The notes: generated by a model not told the origin, from the sequence alone. Positions 12,741 to 21,798 are shown, counted from the first letter of the stretch. The stretch is DNA of 64,000 nt from DASSFZ01 sp036514635 (GCA_036514635.1 DATBWU010000155.1:1-64000), one strand, 5' to 3'. Translations and numbers: made by a program.

Positions 12741-13505
12741 TTATCCAAATCGACCGGTCACGTAATCTTCGGTACGCTTGTCGGTGGGATTGGTGAATAA
12801 CTGGCGGCCCTGCCCTTCTTCGATCAGGCGGCCTTGCAGGAAGAAGGCGGCCTGATCGGCCACCCGCGCCGCCTGCTGAATGTTGTGCGGCACGATGACG
12901 ACGGTGTACACTCGCTTCAACTGCTGTAACGTCTCCTCGATCTTCACCGTCGAGATCGGATCGAGGCCGGACATCGGCTCATCGAGCAGGATCACTTCCG
13001 GTTCCAACGCCAGCACACGCGCCAGGCATAAGCGCTGCTGTTGGCCGCCGGAGATCGCGAAGCCCGATTCGTCCAGGCGATCCTTCACCTCGTCCCACAA
13101 CGCCGCCGCGCGCAGGCTGCGCTCGACGATGTTACCCAGCCGAACCCGATCGCGCACGCCCGCCAGGCGCGGCCCGTACTCGATGTTAGCGCGGATCGAC
13201 ATCGGCAGCGGCATCGGTTGGGCGAAGACGATGCCCACGCGACGGCGCAGCTCGGTCACGTTGACGCCGGGCGCGTAGATGTCTTGCCCATCGAGCAGCA
13301 CGCGGCCGGTCATGGTGCAGCCTTCGACCAGATCGTTCAGCCGATTCAGAATGCGCAGCAGCGTCGATTTGCCGCCGCCTGCCGGGCCAAACAGCGCCGT
13401 AATCTCGTTGGCATAGATCGTCAAACTGACGCCGTTTAAGCCCTCCGTGCCGTCGTCGTAATTGAAACTCAGGTTTTCGATTACGATCTTTGGATCGCGC
13501 GTCAT
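12741..13505 (-). CDS. pstB: Phosphate ABC transporter ATP-binding protein PstB
   Basis: ATPase of the PstSCAB importer, cytoplasmic face. 254 residues from ATG 13505. Walker A GPAGGGKST is at 40-48 (PstB usually has GPSGCGKST). The signature is SGGQQQR and Walker B is VILLDEPMSGLDP; the end RTEDYVTGRFG is characteristic of PstB. A GTG at 13520 would extend it by five residues but lies in the repeat that separates it from pstA, so ATG 13505 is preferred. Last gene of the minus-strand pst operon. A second, different pstB is at 16778. Confidence 0.93.
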   Translation of the reverse strand: MTRDPKIVIENLSFNYDDGTEGLNGVSLTIYANEITALFGPAGGGKSTLLRILNRLNDLVEGCTMTGRVLLDGQDIYAPGVNVTELRRRVGIVFAQPMPLPMSIRANIEYGPRLAGVRDRVRLGNIVERSLRAAALWDEVKDRLDESGFAISGGQQQRLCLARVLALEPEVILLDEPMSGLDPISTVKIEETLQQLKRVYTVVIVPHNIQQAARVADQAAFFLQGRLIEEGQGRQLFTNPTDKRTEDYVTGRFG

Positions 13506-13514
13506 GAGCGGTAT

Positions 13515-13569
13515 AGCCACAGAGCCACAGAGACACGGAGAAAACTCTGTGTTCTTTGTGTCTCTGTAG
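13515..13569 (-). repeat. Palindromic repeat between pstA and pstB
   Basis: Arms CCACAGAGCCACAGAGAC and TGTTCTTTGTGTCTCTG belong to the CCACGGAG/CCACAGAG family with 8-bp units. It is an insertion within the pst operon. Confidence 0.75.
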
Positions 13570-13575
13570 CAAGCC

Positions 13576-14421
13576 TTACCATTGTCGCTTGCGGCGATAA
13601 TAACTACGCAAAATGGCTGCCGCCAGGTTCATCGTCAACACGAACACCAGCAGCACCAACGCGGTGCCGAACTGGATGCGAGTCGGCATGGCCGGAACCT
13701 GCGTGCTGATCACAAACAGGTGATAAGGCAATGCCATGGTCTTGTCAAAAATGCTGGTCGGCAGTTGCGGCAGAAAGAACGCCGCTGCTGTGAAAAGAAT
13801 CGGCGCAGTCTCACCCGCCGCACGCTCCAATCCCAGAATGATACCGGTCAGAATACCCGGCAGCGCTTGCGGCAGGACGACCTTGCGAATCGTTTGCCAT
13901 TGGGTTCCGCCCAGACTGGTGCTGACCGTCCGAAAACTCTGCGGCACGGACCGAAGCGCCTCTTCCGATGTGCTGATGATCACGGGCAGCGTCATGATCG
14001 ACAACGTGAGCGATCCGGCCAGGATCGACGACCCGAATTGCAGCGCCAGCACGAACAATCCCAGCCCGAACAGGCCATACACCACCGACGGGATCCCGGC
14101 CAGATTGACGATCGCCAACCGGACGAGTCGGGTGAAGGTGTTGTCGCGGGCATACTCGCTCAGGTAAATTGCGATCGCCACGCCGAGCGGGACAGAGAAG
14201 ACGGCCGTGCCGATCGTCAACCAGAACGTGCCGACGATGGCCGGCCAGATACCGCCTGCGCGCATGCCCTCGCGCGGCGCGGTCGTCAGAAACTCCGCCG
14301 AGATCGCCGGCAGGCCCTCGACCACGATCGCGCCGACGACGAGGATGATCGGCAACACCACCACGATCGTCACGATCGTCAGCAGGGTGAGGCCCAGGCG
14401 TTGTACCAGCAAACGGGGCAT
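13576..14421 (-). CDS. pstA: Phosphate ABC transporter permease PstA
   Basis: 281 residues with six hydrophobic segments. The BPD_transp_1 core is visible (LAGIPSVVYGLFGLG, then LPVIISTSEEALRSVP and the coupling loop LERAAGETAPILFTA). It forms the membrane channel with PstC. The start ATG 14421 has no Shine-Dalgarno sequence. The gene is separated from pstC by a 500-bp insertion carrying a nuclease-like gene, whereas pstC and pstA are normally adjacent. Confidence 0.95.
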   Translation of the reverse strand: MPRLLVQRLGLTLLTIVTIVVVLPIILVVGAIVVEGLPAISAEFLTTAPREGMRAGGIWPAIVGTFWLTIGTAVFSVPLGVAIAIYLSEYARDNTFTRLVRLAIVNLAGIPSVVYGLFGLGLFVLALQFGSSILAGSLTLSIMTLPVIISTSEEALRSVPQSFRTVSTSLGGTQWQTIRKVVLPQALPGILTGIILGLERAAGETAPILFTAAAFFLPQLPTSIFDKTMALPYHLFVISTQVPAMPTRIQFGTALVLLVFVLTMNLAAAILRSYYRRKRQW

Positions 14422-14462
14422 GGATAAACCATGGATGGCACGGATGGCACGGATATTGTTAT

Positions 14463-14840
14463 TTACAACACACGCCGTTTGAACTCCAGATGGCCTGTGC
14501 CAAAGTTGAGCACAAGCCCAACACGAAGTCCAGTGACCTTCAGGTAATTGATAATCTGCGCCTCTTCAATCTCAGTCAGGCATTTGATCGCTTTCGTATC
14601 CACAATCACCTTACTGTCGACGACAAAGTCCGGGCGATACACTCCGGCTGATATGGTCTTGTAGGGCACAGAGAAAGTCTTTTGACGCTCAAAGGGTATA
14701 GCACGCAATCCAAACTCGTGGGCAAGGGCTTCCTCATACACTGCTTCTAGAAAACCAGGCCCGAGAATGGTATGTACCTCCATCGCCGCACCGATGATCT
14801 TGCCTGTCAAGTCCGCATATAGCAGTTTCTGTTCGGTCAT
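14463..14840 (-). CDS. GxxExxY family protein (PD-(D/E)XK nuclease fold)
   Basis: 125 residues. The family-defining motif is GFLEAVY (about residues 29-35). It is followed by the nuclease-like core YRPDFVVDSKVIVDTKAIK, with the D...D/ExK arrangement of the PDDEXK_3 clan. It has its own Shine-Dalgarno sequence (AGGAG, 8 nt before ATG 14840). It splits pstC from pstA, although its family has no known role in phosphate transport. From memory, such proteins are often found beside CCACGGATGACACGG-type repeats, as here. A structure-specific or repeat-cleaving endonuclease is the natural guess, but no activity is proven. Confidence 0.88.
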   Translation of the reverse strand: MTEQKLLYADLTGKIIGAAMEVHTILGPGFLEAVYEEALAHEFGLRAIPFERQKTFSVPYKTISAGVYRPDFVVDSKVIVDTKAIKCLTEIEEAQIINYLKVTGLRVGLVLNFGTGHLEFKRRVL

Positions 14841-14855
14841 CGTTACAGCTCCTGA

Positions 14856-14925
14856 TTAACCACGGATGACACGGATGACACTGATAGCTCACACAATCCG
14901 TGTAATCTGTGTCATCCGTGGTTAA
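14856..14925 (-). repeat. 70-bp palindrome of the CCACGGATGACACGG family
   Basis: Begins TTAACCACGGATGACACGG and ends CCGTGGTTAA; the arms use 9-bp units. The terminal TTAA provides the TAA stop of pstC (14922-14924). Confidence 0.85.
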
Positions 14926-15824
14926 GACAATAACCTTGCCGAGCGGCGCGTCTGCTGGAAGATCGCCACGGACGCGACGAGGTTGACGACGAACGTAATG
15001 ACGAACAAGACAATGCCGATGGCGAACAGCACGTGAAAGTGCGTGCTGCCCTGAGCCACTTCGCCCATCTCGGCGGCGATCGTCGCCGTCATCGTGCGCA
15101 CGGACAGGAAGAATGCGTCGAGCGAGAGCGGCATGCGCGCCGCGTTGCCGGTGACCATCATCACGGCCATCGTCTCGCCGATGGCCCGGCCAATGCCCAG
15201 CATCATCGCCGTCAGGATGCCCGACCGCGCCGCCTTGACTGTGACCATCCAGATCGTCTGCCACTTGGTCGCGCCCAACGCCAGCGCCGCGTCGCGATAA
15301 CTCTTCGGCACCGCGTCCAGCGCATCTTCCGCCACGCTGATAATCGTCGGCAGTGCCATGTAGGCCAGCACGAGCGATCCGGTGAACGCCGTCAGGCCGG
15401 TCGGCGCGCCGAACGTCTCGCGCACCAGCGGCGACAACACTAACATGCCGATGAAGCCCAAGACGACCGATGGGATTCCGGCCAGCACTTCGATCGCCGG
15501 CTTCAGCACCTCACGCAGCCAGCGCGGCGCAACCTCGGCGATGAAAACCGCCGTCAGCAAGCCGGCCGGCAGCGCAATGACCGCCGCACCGAGCGTGACG
15601 ACGAGGGAGCCGAGAATCAGCGGGAGCAGCCCGAAATGCTGCTCGATGGGATACCAGCGCGTTGCGGCGAGATCGGCCAGCGGCACTTCGACAAACGCCG
15701 GCACACCCTCGCGCAGCAGAAACGCGAAGATGAGCACGACAAAACCGATCGCCATCCAGCCGCTGGCACGGATGATGCGCTCGGCGAGAAACTCGGTAAA
15801 TGACCTGCGCTTCGTGATGACCAT
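14922..15824 (-). CDS. pstC: Phosphate ABC transporter permease PstC
   Basis: 300 residues with six hydrophobic segments and the permease core (LAGIPSVVLGFIGML, YMALPTIISVAEDALDAVP, GIGRAIGETMAVMMVTGNA). It pairs with PstA to form the channel. Start ATG 15824 lies 7 nt after the pstS stop, so the two are co-translated from one message. The stop codon lies inside the palindromic repeat that follows, so the insertion is right at the gene end, and the last residues (RRSARLLS) may have been altered. Confidence 0.95.
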   Translation of the reverse strand: MVITKRRSFTEFLAERIIRASGWMAIGFVVLIFAFLLREGVPAFVEVPLADLAATRWYPIEQHFGLLPLILGSLVVTLGAAVIALPAGLLTAVFIAEVAPRWLREVLKPAIEVLAGIPSVVLGFIGMLVLSPLVRETFGAPTGLTAFTGSLVLAYMALPTIISVAEDALDAVPKSYRDAALALGATKWQTIWMVTVKAARSGILTAMMLGIGRAIGETMAVMMVTGNAARMPLSLDAFFLSVRTMTATIAAEMGEVAQGSTHFHVLFAIGIVLFVITFVVNLVASVAIFQQTRRSARLLS

Positions 15825-15831
15825 TACCAGA

Positions 15832-16701
15832 TTACTTCAGCGGGACGAAACCCAATTCAGCCACAATCGCCTGCCCGTCCGGGCCGAGAATCCAATCGAT
15901 GTACTCCTTGATCGCGCCTGCCGGCTCGCCGCGCGTGTACATGTATAGCGGGCGTGCGATCGGATACGAGCCATCATTCACCGACTCGATACCGGGCAGC
16001 ACAAAGGGCTTGCCCGGTGTGGCGGCTACGGCGATCGTCTTCACGTCGGGCGTGACATAGCCCAGGCCATCATACCCGATCGCGTTGACGTTCTGGCGAA
16101 TCTCGGCGGTGATTCCCTCACTCGACGGCAAGAGCAGCGTATCGGGCGAGAAGAGCGTCTTGTTCTCCTTCTGGCCCAGTCGAACGACCTGCTCCAGGAA
16201 GAAGACATGCGTGCCCGAGTTGGTCTCACGTGACAACAGGACGATCGGGCGGTCTTCGCCGCCGAGGTCTTTCCAGTTGGTGATCTTGCCGCTGAAAATG
16301 TCGGAGATCTGCTGAAGGGTGAGCGCGTCGACCGGATTCGCGGGGTGGACGATGACGGCGATCGCGTCGCGTGCGATTTCGATCTCGTAGGGTTGGGCGC
16401 CGCTGGCTTCTTGCCGCTCTTCGGGCTTGATGGCCCGGCTGGCATTCGCGATGTCGGCGGTTCCGTTGATCAGCGATGCGATGCCGGTTCCCGATCCGCC
16501 GCCGGTCACGGCGATGCGCACATCGGGATGTTGCTGTTGATACGCTTCGGCCCAGGCCAGTGCCAGATTCACGATGGTGTCCGAGCCGATGTTCTCGATT
16601 GTCGTCACACCGGAAAGGCTCGACTGTGCCCTGGCACATCCAGCGCATCCGGTGATCACCAGCAGGCCCAGCAGGAGGAATCGAAGGGGCAGCACACGCA
16701 T
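15832..16701 (-). CDS. pstS: Phosphate-binding lipoprotein PstS
   Basis: 289 residues. The lipoprotein signal ends VITGC with Cys19 as the lipid-acceptor. Phosphate-contacting loops GGGSGTG (67-73) and [12 protein letters not shown] are present. It captures phosphate outside the membrane and delivers it to PstCA. First gene of the minus-strand pst operon. The promoter -10 (TATAAT) ends only 8 nt before the ATG, which implies a leaderless transcript. Confidence 0.95.
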   Translation of the reverse strand: MRVLPLRFLLLGLLVITGCAGCARAQSSLSGVTTIENIGSDTIVNLALAWAEAYQQQHPDVRIAVTGGGSGTGIASLINGTADIANASRAIKPEERQEASGAQPYEIEIARDAIAVIVHPANPVDALTLQQISDIFSGKITNWKDLGGEDRPIVLLSRETNSGTHVFFLEQVVRLGQKENKTLFSPDTLLLPSSEGITAEIRQNVNAIGYDGLGYVTPDVKTIAVAATPGKPFVLPGIESVNDGSYPIARPLYMYTRGEPAGAIKEYIDWILGPDGQAIVAELGFVPLK

Positions 16702-16709
16702 TGCGCGCG

Positions 16710-16771
16710 ATTATAACATGCCGGGCGGCCTTCACAAAGTGCTTGTGAGTTGCCCGGCTTCACGTTACAAT
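16710..16771. promoter_or_regulatory. Back-to-back pst promoters with a palindrome over both -35 boxes
   Basis: Minus strand (pstS): -35 TTGTGA (16737-16732), 16 bp, -10 TATAAT (16715-16710). Plus strand (second pstB): -35 TTGTGA (16743-16748), 17 bp, -10 TACAAT (16766-16771). The two -35 boxes form the perfect inverted repeat TCACAAAGTGCTTGTGA, a plausible operator for co-regulation. Each -10 lies 6-8 nt from the ATG it serves. Confidence 0.65.
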
Positions 16772-16777
16772 GACCCT

Positions 16778-17527
16778 ATGAACAAGATCGAGGTCGAGCA
16801 TCTGAACTTCTACTACAATGGGAAACAGGCTCTCATCGATGTCAACCTGAACATCCCCGACCGCCACATCACCGCGCTCATCGGCCCTAGCGGCTGTGGC
16901 AAATCGACCTTCTTGCGCTGCCTGAACCGCATGAACGACACGATTCCCGGCGCGTGCGCCGAAGGCACCATCCGGCTGGATAGCGTCGACGTGCTATCGC
17001 CGGCGCAAGACGTGGTCGATCTGCGGCGGCGCGTGGGCATGGTTTTCCAGAAGCCCAACCCGTTCCCGCAATCGATCTACGATAACGTCGCGTTCGGGCC
17101 GCGTGCGCTGAAGATGAAGAACAGCATGCTGGACGACGTGGTCGAACAGTCCTTGCGCGGCGCAGCGCTGTGGGACGAAGTGAAGGATAAGCTCAAGCAT
17201 TCCGCACTGGAACTGTCGCTGGGCGAGCAGCAGCGCTTGTGCATCGCTCGCGTGCTGGCCGTCCAGCCCGAAGTGATCTTGATGGACGAGCCGTGCTCGG
17301 CGCTCGACCCCATCGCCACGCTCAAAATCGAAGACTTGATGCAACAGTTGAAACAGAAGTACGCCATCGTCATCGTCACCCACAACATGCAACAAGCCGC
17401 CCGCGCCAGCGATTCCGCCGGCTTCTTCTGGCTGGGCGAGCTGGTCGAGCATGGGCCGACCGAGAAGTTGTTCACCCGCCCGGAGAACCAGAGGACCGAA
17501 GATTACATCACGGGACGATTTGGATAA
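16778..17527 (+). CDS. pstB: Second phosphate ABC transporter ATP-binding protein (PstB-like)
   Basis: 249 residues from ATG 16778, which lies just behind the -10 box; an upstream in-frame ATG at 16574 would run through pstS and the promoter and is rejected. Walker A is GPSGCGKST (36-44) and Walker [14 protein letters not shown]. The end [11 protein letters not shown] is typical of PstB. Unusual: the signature is LSLGEQQR instead of LSGGQQQR. It diverges from the pstS operon and shares a palindromic control site with it. It may be an alternative or regulatory ATPase for the same permease. Its sequence differs clearly from the pstB at 12741. Confidence 0.9.
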   Translation: MNKIEVEHLNFYYNGKQALIDVNLNIPDRHITALIGPSGCGKSTFLRCLNRMNDTIPGACAEGTIRLDSVDVLSPAQDVVDLRRRVGMVFQKPNPFPQSIYDNVAFGPRALKMKNSMLDDVVEQSLRGAALWDEVKDKLKHSALELSLGEQQRLCIARVLAVQPEVILMDEPCSALDPIATLKIEDLMQQLKQKYAIVIVTHNMQQAARASDSAGFFWLGELVEHGPTEKLFTRPENQRTEDYITGRFG

Positions 17528-17590
17528 GAGGCGTCGATTCGCAAAATACGATATAATCTGAGTGCCGCCGACCCTTATGGGCAGCGAGCT

Positions 17591-17783
<193 letters not shown>

Positions 17784-17815
17784 CCTGCTATCAGCCAGAC
17801 TGAAGGAGAGTCAAA

Positions 17816-18691
17816 ATGGAACGCAAGAAAGTCAGCATCCCCTACCTGCACGGCAAGAAAGCGCGCGGCGAGCCGATCAGCATGGTCACCGCGTACGACT
17901 ACCCCGGCGCGCTGACGGCAGACGCCGCCGGCATCGACATGATCCTCGTCGGCGATTCGTTGGGCATGGTCGTCCTCGGCTACGAGTCCACCGTCCCGGT
18001 TACGATGGACGAGATGATCATCCATGCCGCTGCTGTCAAGCGTGGCGCGAAAGCAACGTTCATCGTCGGCGACATGCCGTTCCTGTCCTATCAGGCCGAC
18101 GTGAAAGAAGCCATTCACAACGCGGGCCGCTTCATGAAAGAAGGCGGCAGCGACGCGGTCAAGCTCGAGGGCGGCGCAGAAATGGCGGACACGCTCAAGG
18201 CCATCGTCGACGCGGGCATCCCGGTGATGGGCCACATCGGCCTGACACCACAGTCGGCCTCCAAGTTGGGCGGCTACCGCGTGCAGGGCAAGACCGCGCG
18301 CGCCGCGCTGAAACTGCTCGACGACGCGTTCGCTTTAGAGCAGGCCGGCGCGTTCAGCCTCGTCCTGGAGACGGTGCCGGATCGCGTGTCGGAGTTAGTG
18401 AGCAAGCGATTGAGCATCCCGACGATCGGCATCGGCGCGGGCGCCGGCTGCGACGGGCAGGTGCTGGTGTTCCACGACCTGCTCGGCTACTTCGATCGTT
18501 TTTCACCGCGTCACAACAAGCGCTACACCAACTTGCGCGAGATCATCGTCAACGCGCTGAGCGAGTATCGCCGCGAGGTTGAAACGCGCGCGTTCCCGAC
18601 TGCCGAAAACTCATTTGCCATCGACGACGCGGAATTCCAGTCGTTGCTGCAAGCGTTAGGCGAGGTGCACCCTGAGGTAATGCCGGGTTAG
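17816..18691 (+). CDS. panB: 3-methyl-2-oxobutanoate hydroxymethyltransferase
   Basis: First committed step of pantothenate synthesis: ketoisovalerate + methylene-tetrahydrofolate to ketopantoate. 291 residues, a phosphoenolpyruvate/pyruvate-type TIM barrel. Metal ligands are visible at Asp47 (GDSLG), Asp86 (VGDMPF) and Glu118 (KLEGG). GIGAGAGCDGQVLVFHDLLG is the conserved C-terminal signature. GAAGGAG 8-9 nt upstream of ATG 17816 fixes the start. Starts a run of pantothenate/CoA genes (panE, panC, coaX, coaBC). Confidence 0.97.
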   Translation: MERKKVSIPYLHGKKARGEPISMVTAYDYPGALTADAAGIDMILVGDSLGMVVLGYESTVPVTMDEMIIHAAAVKRGAKATFIVGDMPFLSYQADVKEAIHNAGRFMKEGGSDAVKLEGGAEMADTLKAIVDAGIPVMGHIGLTPQSASKLGGYRVQGKTARAALKLLDDAFALEQAGAFSLVLETVPDRVSELVSKRLSIPTIGIGAGAGCDGQVLVFHDLLGYFDRFSPRHNKRYTNLREIIVNALSEYRREVETRAFPTAENSFAIDDAEFQSLLQALGEVHPEVMPG

Positions 18692-18695
18692 AGGC

Positions 18696-18890
18696 TCTCC
18701 GAAAGCTCACCACCACGCCCCCGCCCAGCGCGCCCCCGCTGCTTCGCAGCGGACAGGGCGTGTCCGACGCTTCGCGTCGGGGGCGCGCCAGGCGAGACTC
18801 CACCCCCTGAAGGGGGCAAGCGACACAAAGGAACACAAAGAAAACTTGGAGAGGCTTGGTGCCCCGGTGTCTTGGTGGTTACCACAGCGA
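18696..18890 (+). repeat. Dispersed GC-rich element nested in an ACCAAGACACC-type palindrome
   Basis: 18707-18833 is a GC-rich element with hairpins (GCTGCTTCGCAGC, CCGACGCTTCGCGTCGG, CCCCCTGAAGGGGG). It is nearly identical to 61923-62038. Its outer flank is made of ACACAAAG units and GGTGTCTTGGTGGTTACC. Confidence 0.8.
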
Positions 18891-18927
18891 CCTTTTCGGA
18901 CAGGCTTTTAGAAATGTGGAGGAGGCG

Positions 18928-19914
18928 ATGAACATCTCGATCATTGGCACGGGGGCGATGGCGTCACTATTCGGCGCGCGGCTATCGCGCGTGGCGAACG
19001 TGACGCTGATGGGCATGTGGACCGCAGCGGTGCAGGCGATCCGCCACGACGGCATCCGCATGGAGGGCGAAGGGACATTCCGTGTTCACGGCGCGAGCGA
19101 TCCCGACGATGCCCCGCCCGCCGATCTGGCTATCGTCTTGGTCAAGACGTATCAGACCGAGCGCGCCGCGCAGTGGGCCGCGCGCACGCTGAAACCCGGC
19201 GGCCTGGCGCTGACGCTGCAAAACGGGCTGGGCAACATCGAAGTGCTAGGCGCGCACGTCGGCATCGACCGCGCACTGCTCGGCGTGACCACGCAGGGCG
19301 CGACGCTGATCGGCCCGGGGCACGTTCGATCGGGCGGGCACGGCACGACGCACCTGGGCTTCTTGCCAGTCGAGCGTGCCGCGCCGCACAACGGCTCGGC
19401 GGAAAGCCTGGCGCACGAGGCGACGGCTCTGTTCAACGCCGCCGGGCTGACGAGTTTCGTCAGCGACAATATGCAGGCGCTGGCGTGGGGCAAGGTGATC
19501 GTTAACGCGGCGATCAACCCGCTCACCGCGATCCTGCGCGTGCCGAACGGCGCACTGGTCGAATCGGCGGACACGCTGGAACTGATGCGCCAGGCCTCCG
19601 CCGAAGCCGCATCGGTGGCAAAAGCACACGGCATCGCGCTGCCTTACCCCGATCCATTCGAGCACGTGAAGCAAGTCGCGCAGGCGACCGCGTCGAACCA
19701 CTCGTCGATGCTGCAAGACGTGCTCAACCACCGACCGACCGAGATCGATGCGATCAATGGTAAAATCGTCGAGTGTGGCCGGGCGGTCAACGTGCCGACG
19801 CCAATCAACGCGACACTCACAATGCTCGTTCGCGCCCTGGAAAAGGACTCGGCCGCAGAGAACGCAAAGAACGCGGAGAAGGAATTGAGTCGGATTCTGG
19901 ATGGAAGGATGTAG
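18928..19914 (+). CDS. panE: 2-dehydropantoate 2-reductase
   Basis: NADPH-dependent reduction of ketopantoate to pantoate. 328 residues. The Rossmann motif IIGTGAMASLFG is at the N-terminus. The catalytic lysine is Lys189 (AWGKVIVNAAINPLTA), and HHSSMLQD-like NHSSMLQDVLNHRPTEIDAING marks the C-terminal domain. Start ATG 18928 follows GGAGGAGG. The last 20 residues (AAENAKNAEKELSRI) are encoded by GCAGAGAACGCAAAGAACG, which is one arm of the genomic GCAGAGAACGC repeat family, so this tail is probably a recent repeat-derived addition. Confidence 0.95.
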   Translation: MNISIIGTGAMASLFGARLSRVANVTLMGMWTAAVQAIRHDGIRMEGEGTFRVHGASDPDDAPPADLAIVLVKTYQTERAAQWAARTLKPGGLALTLQNGLGNIEVLGAHVGIDRALLGVTTQGATLIGPGHVRSGGHGTTHLGFLPVERAAPHNGSAESLAHEATALFNAAGLTSFVSDNMQALAWGKVIVNAAINPLTAILRVPNGALVESADTLELMRQASAEAASVAKAHGIALPYPDPFEHVKQVAQATASNHSSMLQDVLNHRPTEIDAINGKIVECGRAVNVPTPINATLTMLVRALEKDSAAENAKNAEKELSRILDGRM

Positions 19915-19934
19915 GCCCGTGCCGGCCCTCAAAG

Positions 19935-20000
19935 ACTATCCACGAATCGGCACGAATATGCGCGAATCTATTCGTGTCGATTCGTGAAGATTCGTGGATC
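19935..20000 (+). repeat. Palindromic repeat, CCACGAATCGGCACGAAT type
   Basis: Left arm TATCCACGAATCGGCACGAA, right arm GATTCGTGAAGATTCGTGGA; 9-bp units. It is the only copy of this variant in the window. Confidence 0.8.
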
Positions 20001-20029
20001 ACTTCTCAGCGTGACCAGGAGACAACACA

Positions 20030-21796
20030 GTGCGTCTATCTCATCACTTCGGCTCGACGCTGCGCGAAGCCCCTGCCGGCGTTGAAGCCATCAGCCACCA
20101 ACTGCTGCTACGCGCAGGCTTCATTCGCCAACTGGGGCAAGGTCTTTTTTCGTACCTGCCGCTCGCCAAGCGCTCGCTCACCAAAATCGAGAACATCCTG
20201 CGCGAAGAGATGAACGCGATCGGCGGGCAGGAGCTGACCATGCCGGTCGTGCATCCCGCGGAGGTGTGGCAGGCCACCGGGCGCTGGTACTCGGTCGGCC
20301 CGGAGATGGCCCGCTTCAAAGATCGCAAGGATCGCGATATGGTGCTGGCGATGACGCACGAGGAAGTCGTCGCCGACCTGTGCAAGACCGAGATCAAGTC
20401 GTACCGGCAACTGCCGCAACTGGTGTATCACATCCAGACCAAGTTTCGCGACGACCCGCGCCCGCGCGCCGGGCTGATCCGCGTGCGCGAGTTCACGATG
20501 AAGGACTCGTACAGCCTCGACCTGGACGAGGCCGGGCTGGACGAGCAGTATCGCGCGCACTATCAGGCTTACTTCAACATCTTCAATCGCTGCGGCGTGC
20601 CGGCCATCGCCGTCGGCTCCGACGTGGGCATGATGGGCGGCAGCCTGGCGCACGAATACATGTACCTCGCGCCGATCGGCGAGGACACGCTGGTGCTGTG
20701 TCGAGAGTGCGGTTACGCCGCCAACCGGCAGGTCGCGCGTTTCGCCAAGCCGCCCGCTCCACCCGAAGACCTCAAGCCGACTGCGAAAGTCGCTACGCCG
20801 GACGCCAAGACCATCGACGCACTGGCGGTGTTTCTAAATGTGCCGAAGAGCAAAACGGCCAAGGCCCTGCTGATGATCGCCGGGCACGAGGAAGAAGGCA
20901 GAGCGCGCGAGGAGTTTATCTTCGCCGTAATTCGCGGCGATATGGAAGTGAACGAAACCAAGCTGGGCAACGCCGTCAAAGCCGACTGGCTGCGCCCGGC
21001 GACCGACGACGAAATCCGCGCCGTCGGTGCGACGCCCGGTTATGCGTCGCCCATCGGCCTCAAGAATATTACGGTCGTCGTGGACGACGCCGTGCCGGCC
21101 TCGCCCAACCTCGTCGCGGGCGCGAACGAAGAAGGCTATCACCTGCTCAACGTCAACACGCCGCGCGATTACGCCGCGTCGATCGTCGCCGACATCGCGG
21201 CGGCGGGTGACGGCGACGCCTGCCTCAACTGCGGCCGGCCGCTGTACACCGCGCGCGGCGTCGAGATCGGCAACATCTTCAAGCTCGGCACGCGTTACTC
21301 GGGCGCAATCGGGGCGACGTACCTCGCCGCCGATGGGATGCAGAAGCCGATCGTGATGGGGTCGTATGGCATCGGATCGGGCCGCTTGCTGGCCTGTGTC
21401 GCCGAAGAGCATCACGACGACAAGGGGCTGATCTGGCCGATCAGCGTCGCGCCGTATCAGGTGCATCTCGTCTCGCTGGCGGGCGCGGATGCGAGTGTTG
21501 CCCAGGCCGCCGAGCGCGTGTATCGCACACTGCTGGATGCGGACATCGAAGTGCTGCACGACGATCGCGAAGAAAGCCCCGGCGTCAAGTTCGCCGACGC
21601 CGACCTGATCGGCATCCCGATTCGTTTGACGGTCAGCGCCAAGTCGATCGGTAAAGGCGGTGTCGAGATGAAGCGGCGCGATCGGCGCGACGTCGAGATC
21701 GTTGCCGAGTCCAACCTGATCGCGCGCTTGCAGGCGGAGATCAAGTCGATGTTCGAGGAGATTCAGGCGAGGGTCGTCGAGGTTCCGTTCAAGTGA
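20030..21796 (+). CDS. proS: Proline--tRNA ligase
   Basis: Charges tRNA-Pro. 588 residues, the bacterial type with an inserted editing domain (about 235-385, KTIDALAVFLNVPKSKTAKAL). Class II motifs are present: motif 1 near residues 45-65 (ENILREEMNAIGGQEL), motif 2 RPRAGLIRVREFTMKDS, motif 3 MGSYGIGSGRLLA, and a C-terminal anticodon-binding domain. It starts at GTG 20030 behind AGGAG. The position between panE and panC is odd, but same-strand linkage suggests co-transcription. Confidence 0.97.
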   Translation: MRLSHHFGSTLREAPAGVEAISHQLLLRAGFIRQLGQGLFSYLPLAKRSLTKIENILREEMNAIGGQELTMPVVHPAEVWQATGRWYSVGPEMARFKDRKDRDMVLAMTHEEVVADLCKTEIKSYRQLPQLVYHIQTKFRDDPRPRAGLIRVREFTMKDSYSLDLDEAGLDEQYRAHYQAYFNIFNRCGVPAIAVGSDVGMMGGSLAHEYMYLAPIGEDTLVLCRECGYAANRQVARFAKPPAPPEDLKPTAKVATPDAKTIDALAVFLNVPKSKTAKALLMIAGHEEEGRAREEFIFAVIRGDMEVNETKLGNAVKADWLRPATDDEIRAVGATPGYASPIGLKNITVVVDDAVPASPNLVAGANEEGYHLLNVNTPRDYAASIVADIAAAGDGDACLNCGRPLYTARGVEIGNIFKLGTRYSGAIGATYLAADGMQKPIVMGSYGIGSGRLLACVAEEHHDDKGLIWPISVAPYQVHLVSLAGADASVAQAAERVYRTLLDADIEVLHDDREESPGVKFADADLIGIPIRLTVSAKSIGKGGVEMKRRDRRDVEIVAESNLIARLQAEIKSMFEEIQARVVEVPFK

Positions 21797-21798
21797 GT

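Larger units (their letters stand above)
14424..14930 (-). mobile_element. Repeat-bounded insertion carrying a GxxExxY gene, within the pst operon
   Basis: The interval between pstA and pstC holds a GxxExxY gene flanked by related repeats: ACCATGGATGGCACGG at 14430-14452 on one side and a 70-bp palindrome (14856-14925) on the other. The palindrome supplies the pstC stop codon. The unit runs in the same direction as the operon. No target-site duplication or transposase is seen, so mobility is inferred from position and flanking repeats. Confidence 0.5.

Noticed and set aside
16732..16748. CRP/FNR-type binding site in the pst promoter
   Set aside because: The half-sites are in the opposite order (TCACA...TGTGA instead of TGTGA...TCACA); they coincide with the two -35 boxes.
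16574..17527. Longer start for the second pstB at 16574
   Set aside because: It would extend through the pstS start and both promoters; the leaderless ATG at 16778 fits the -10 box.
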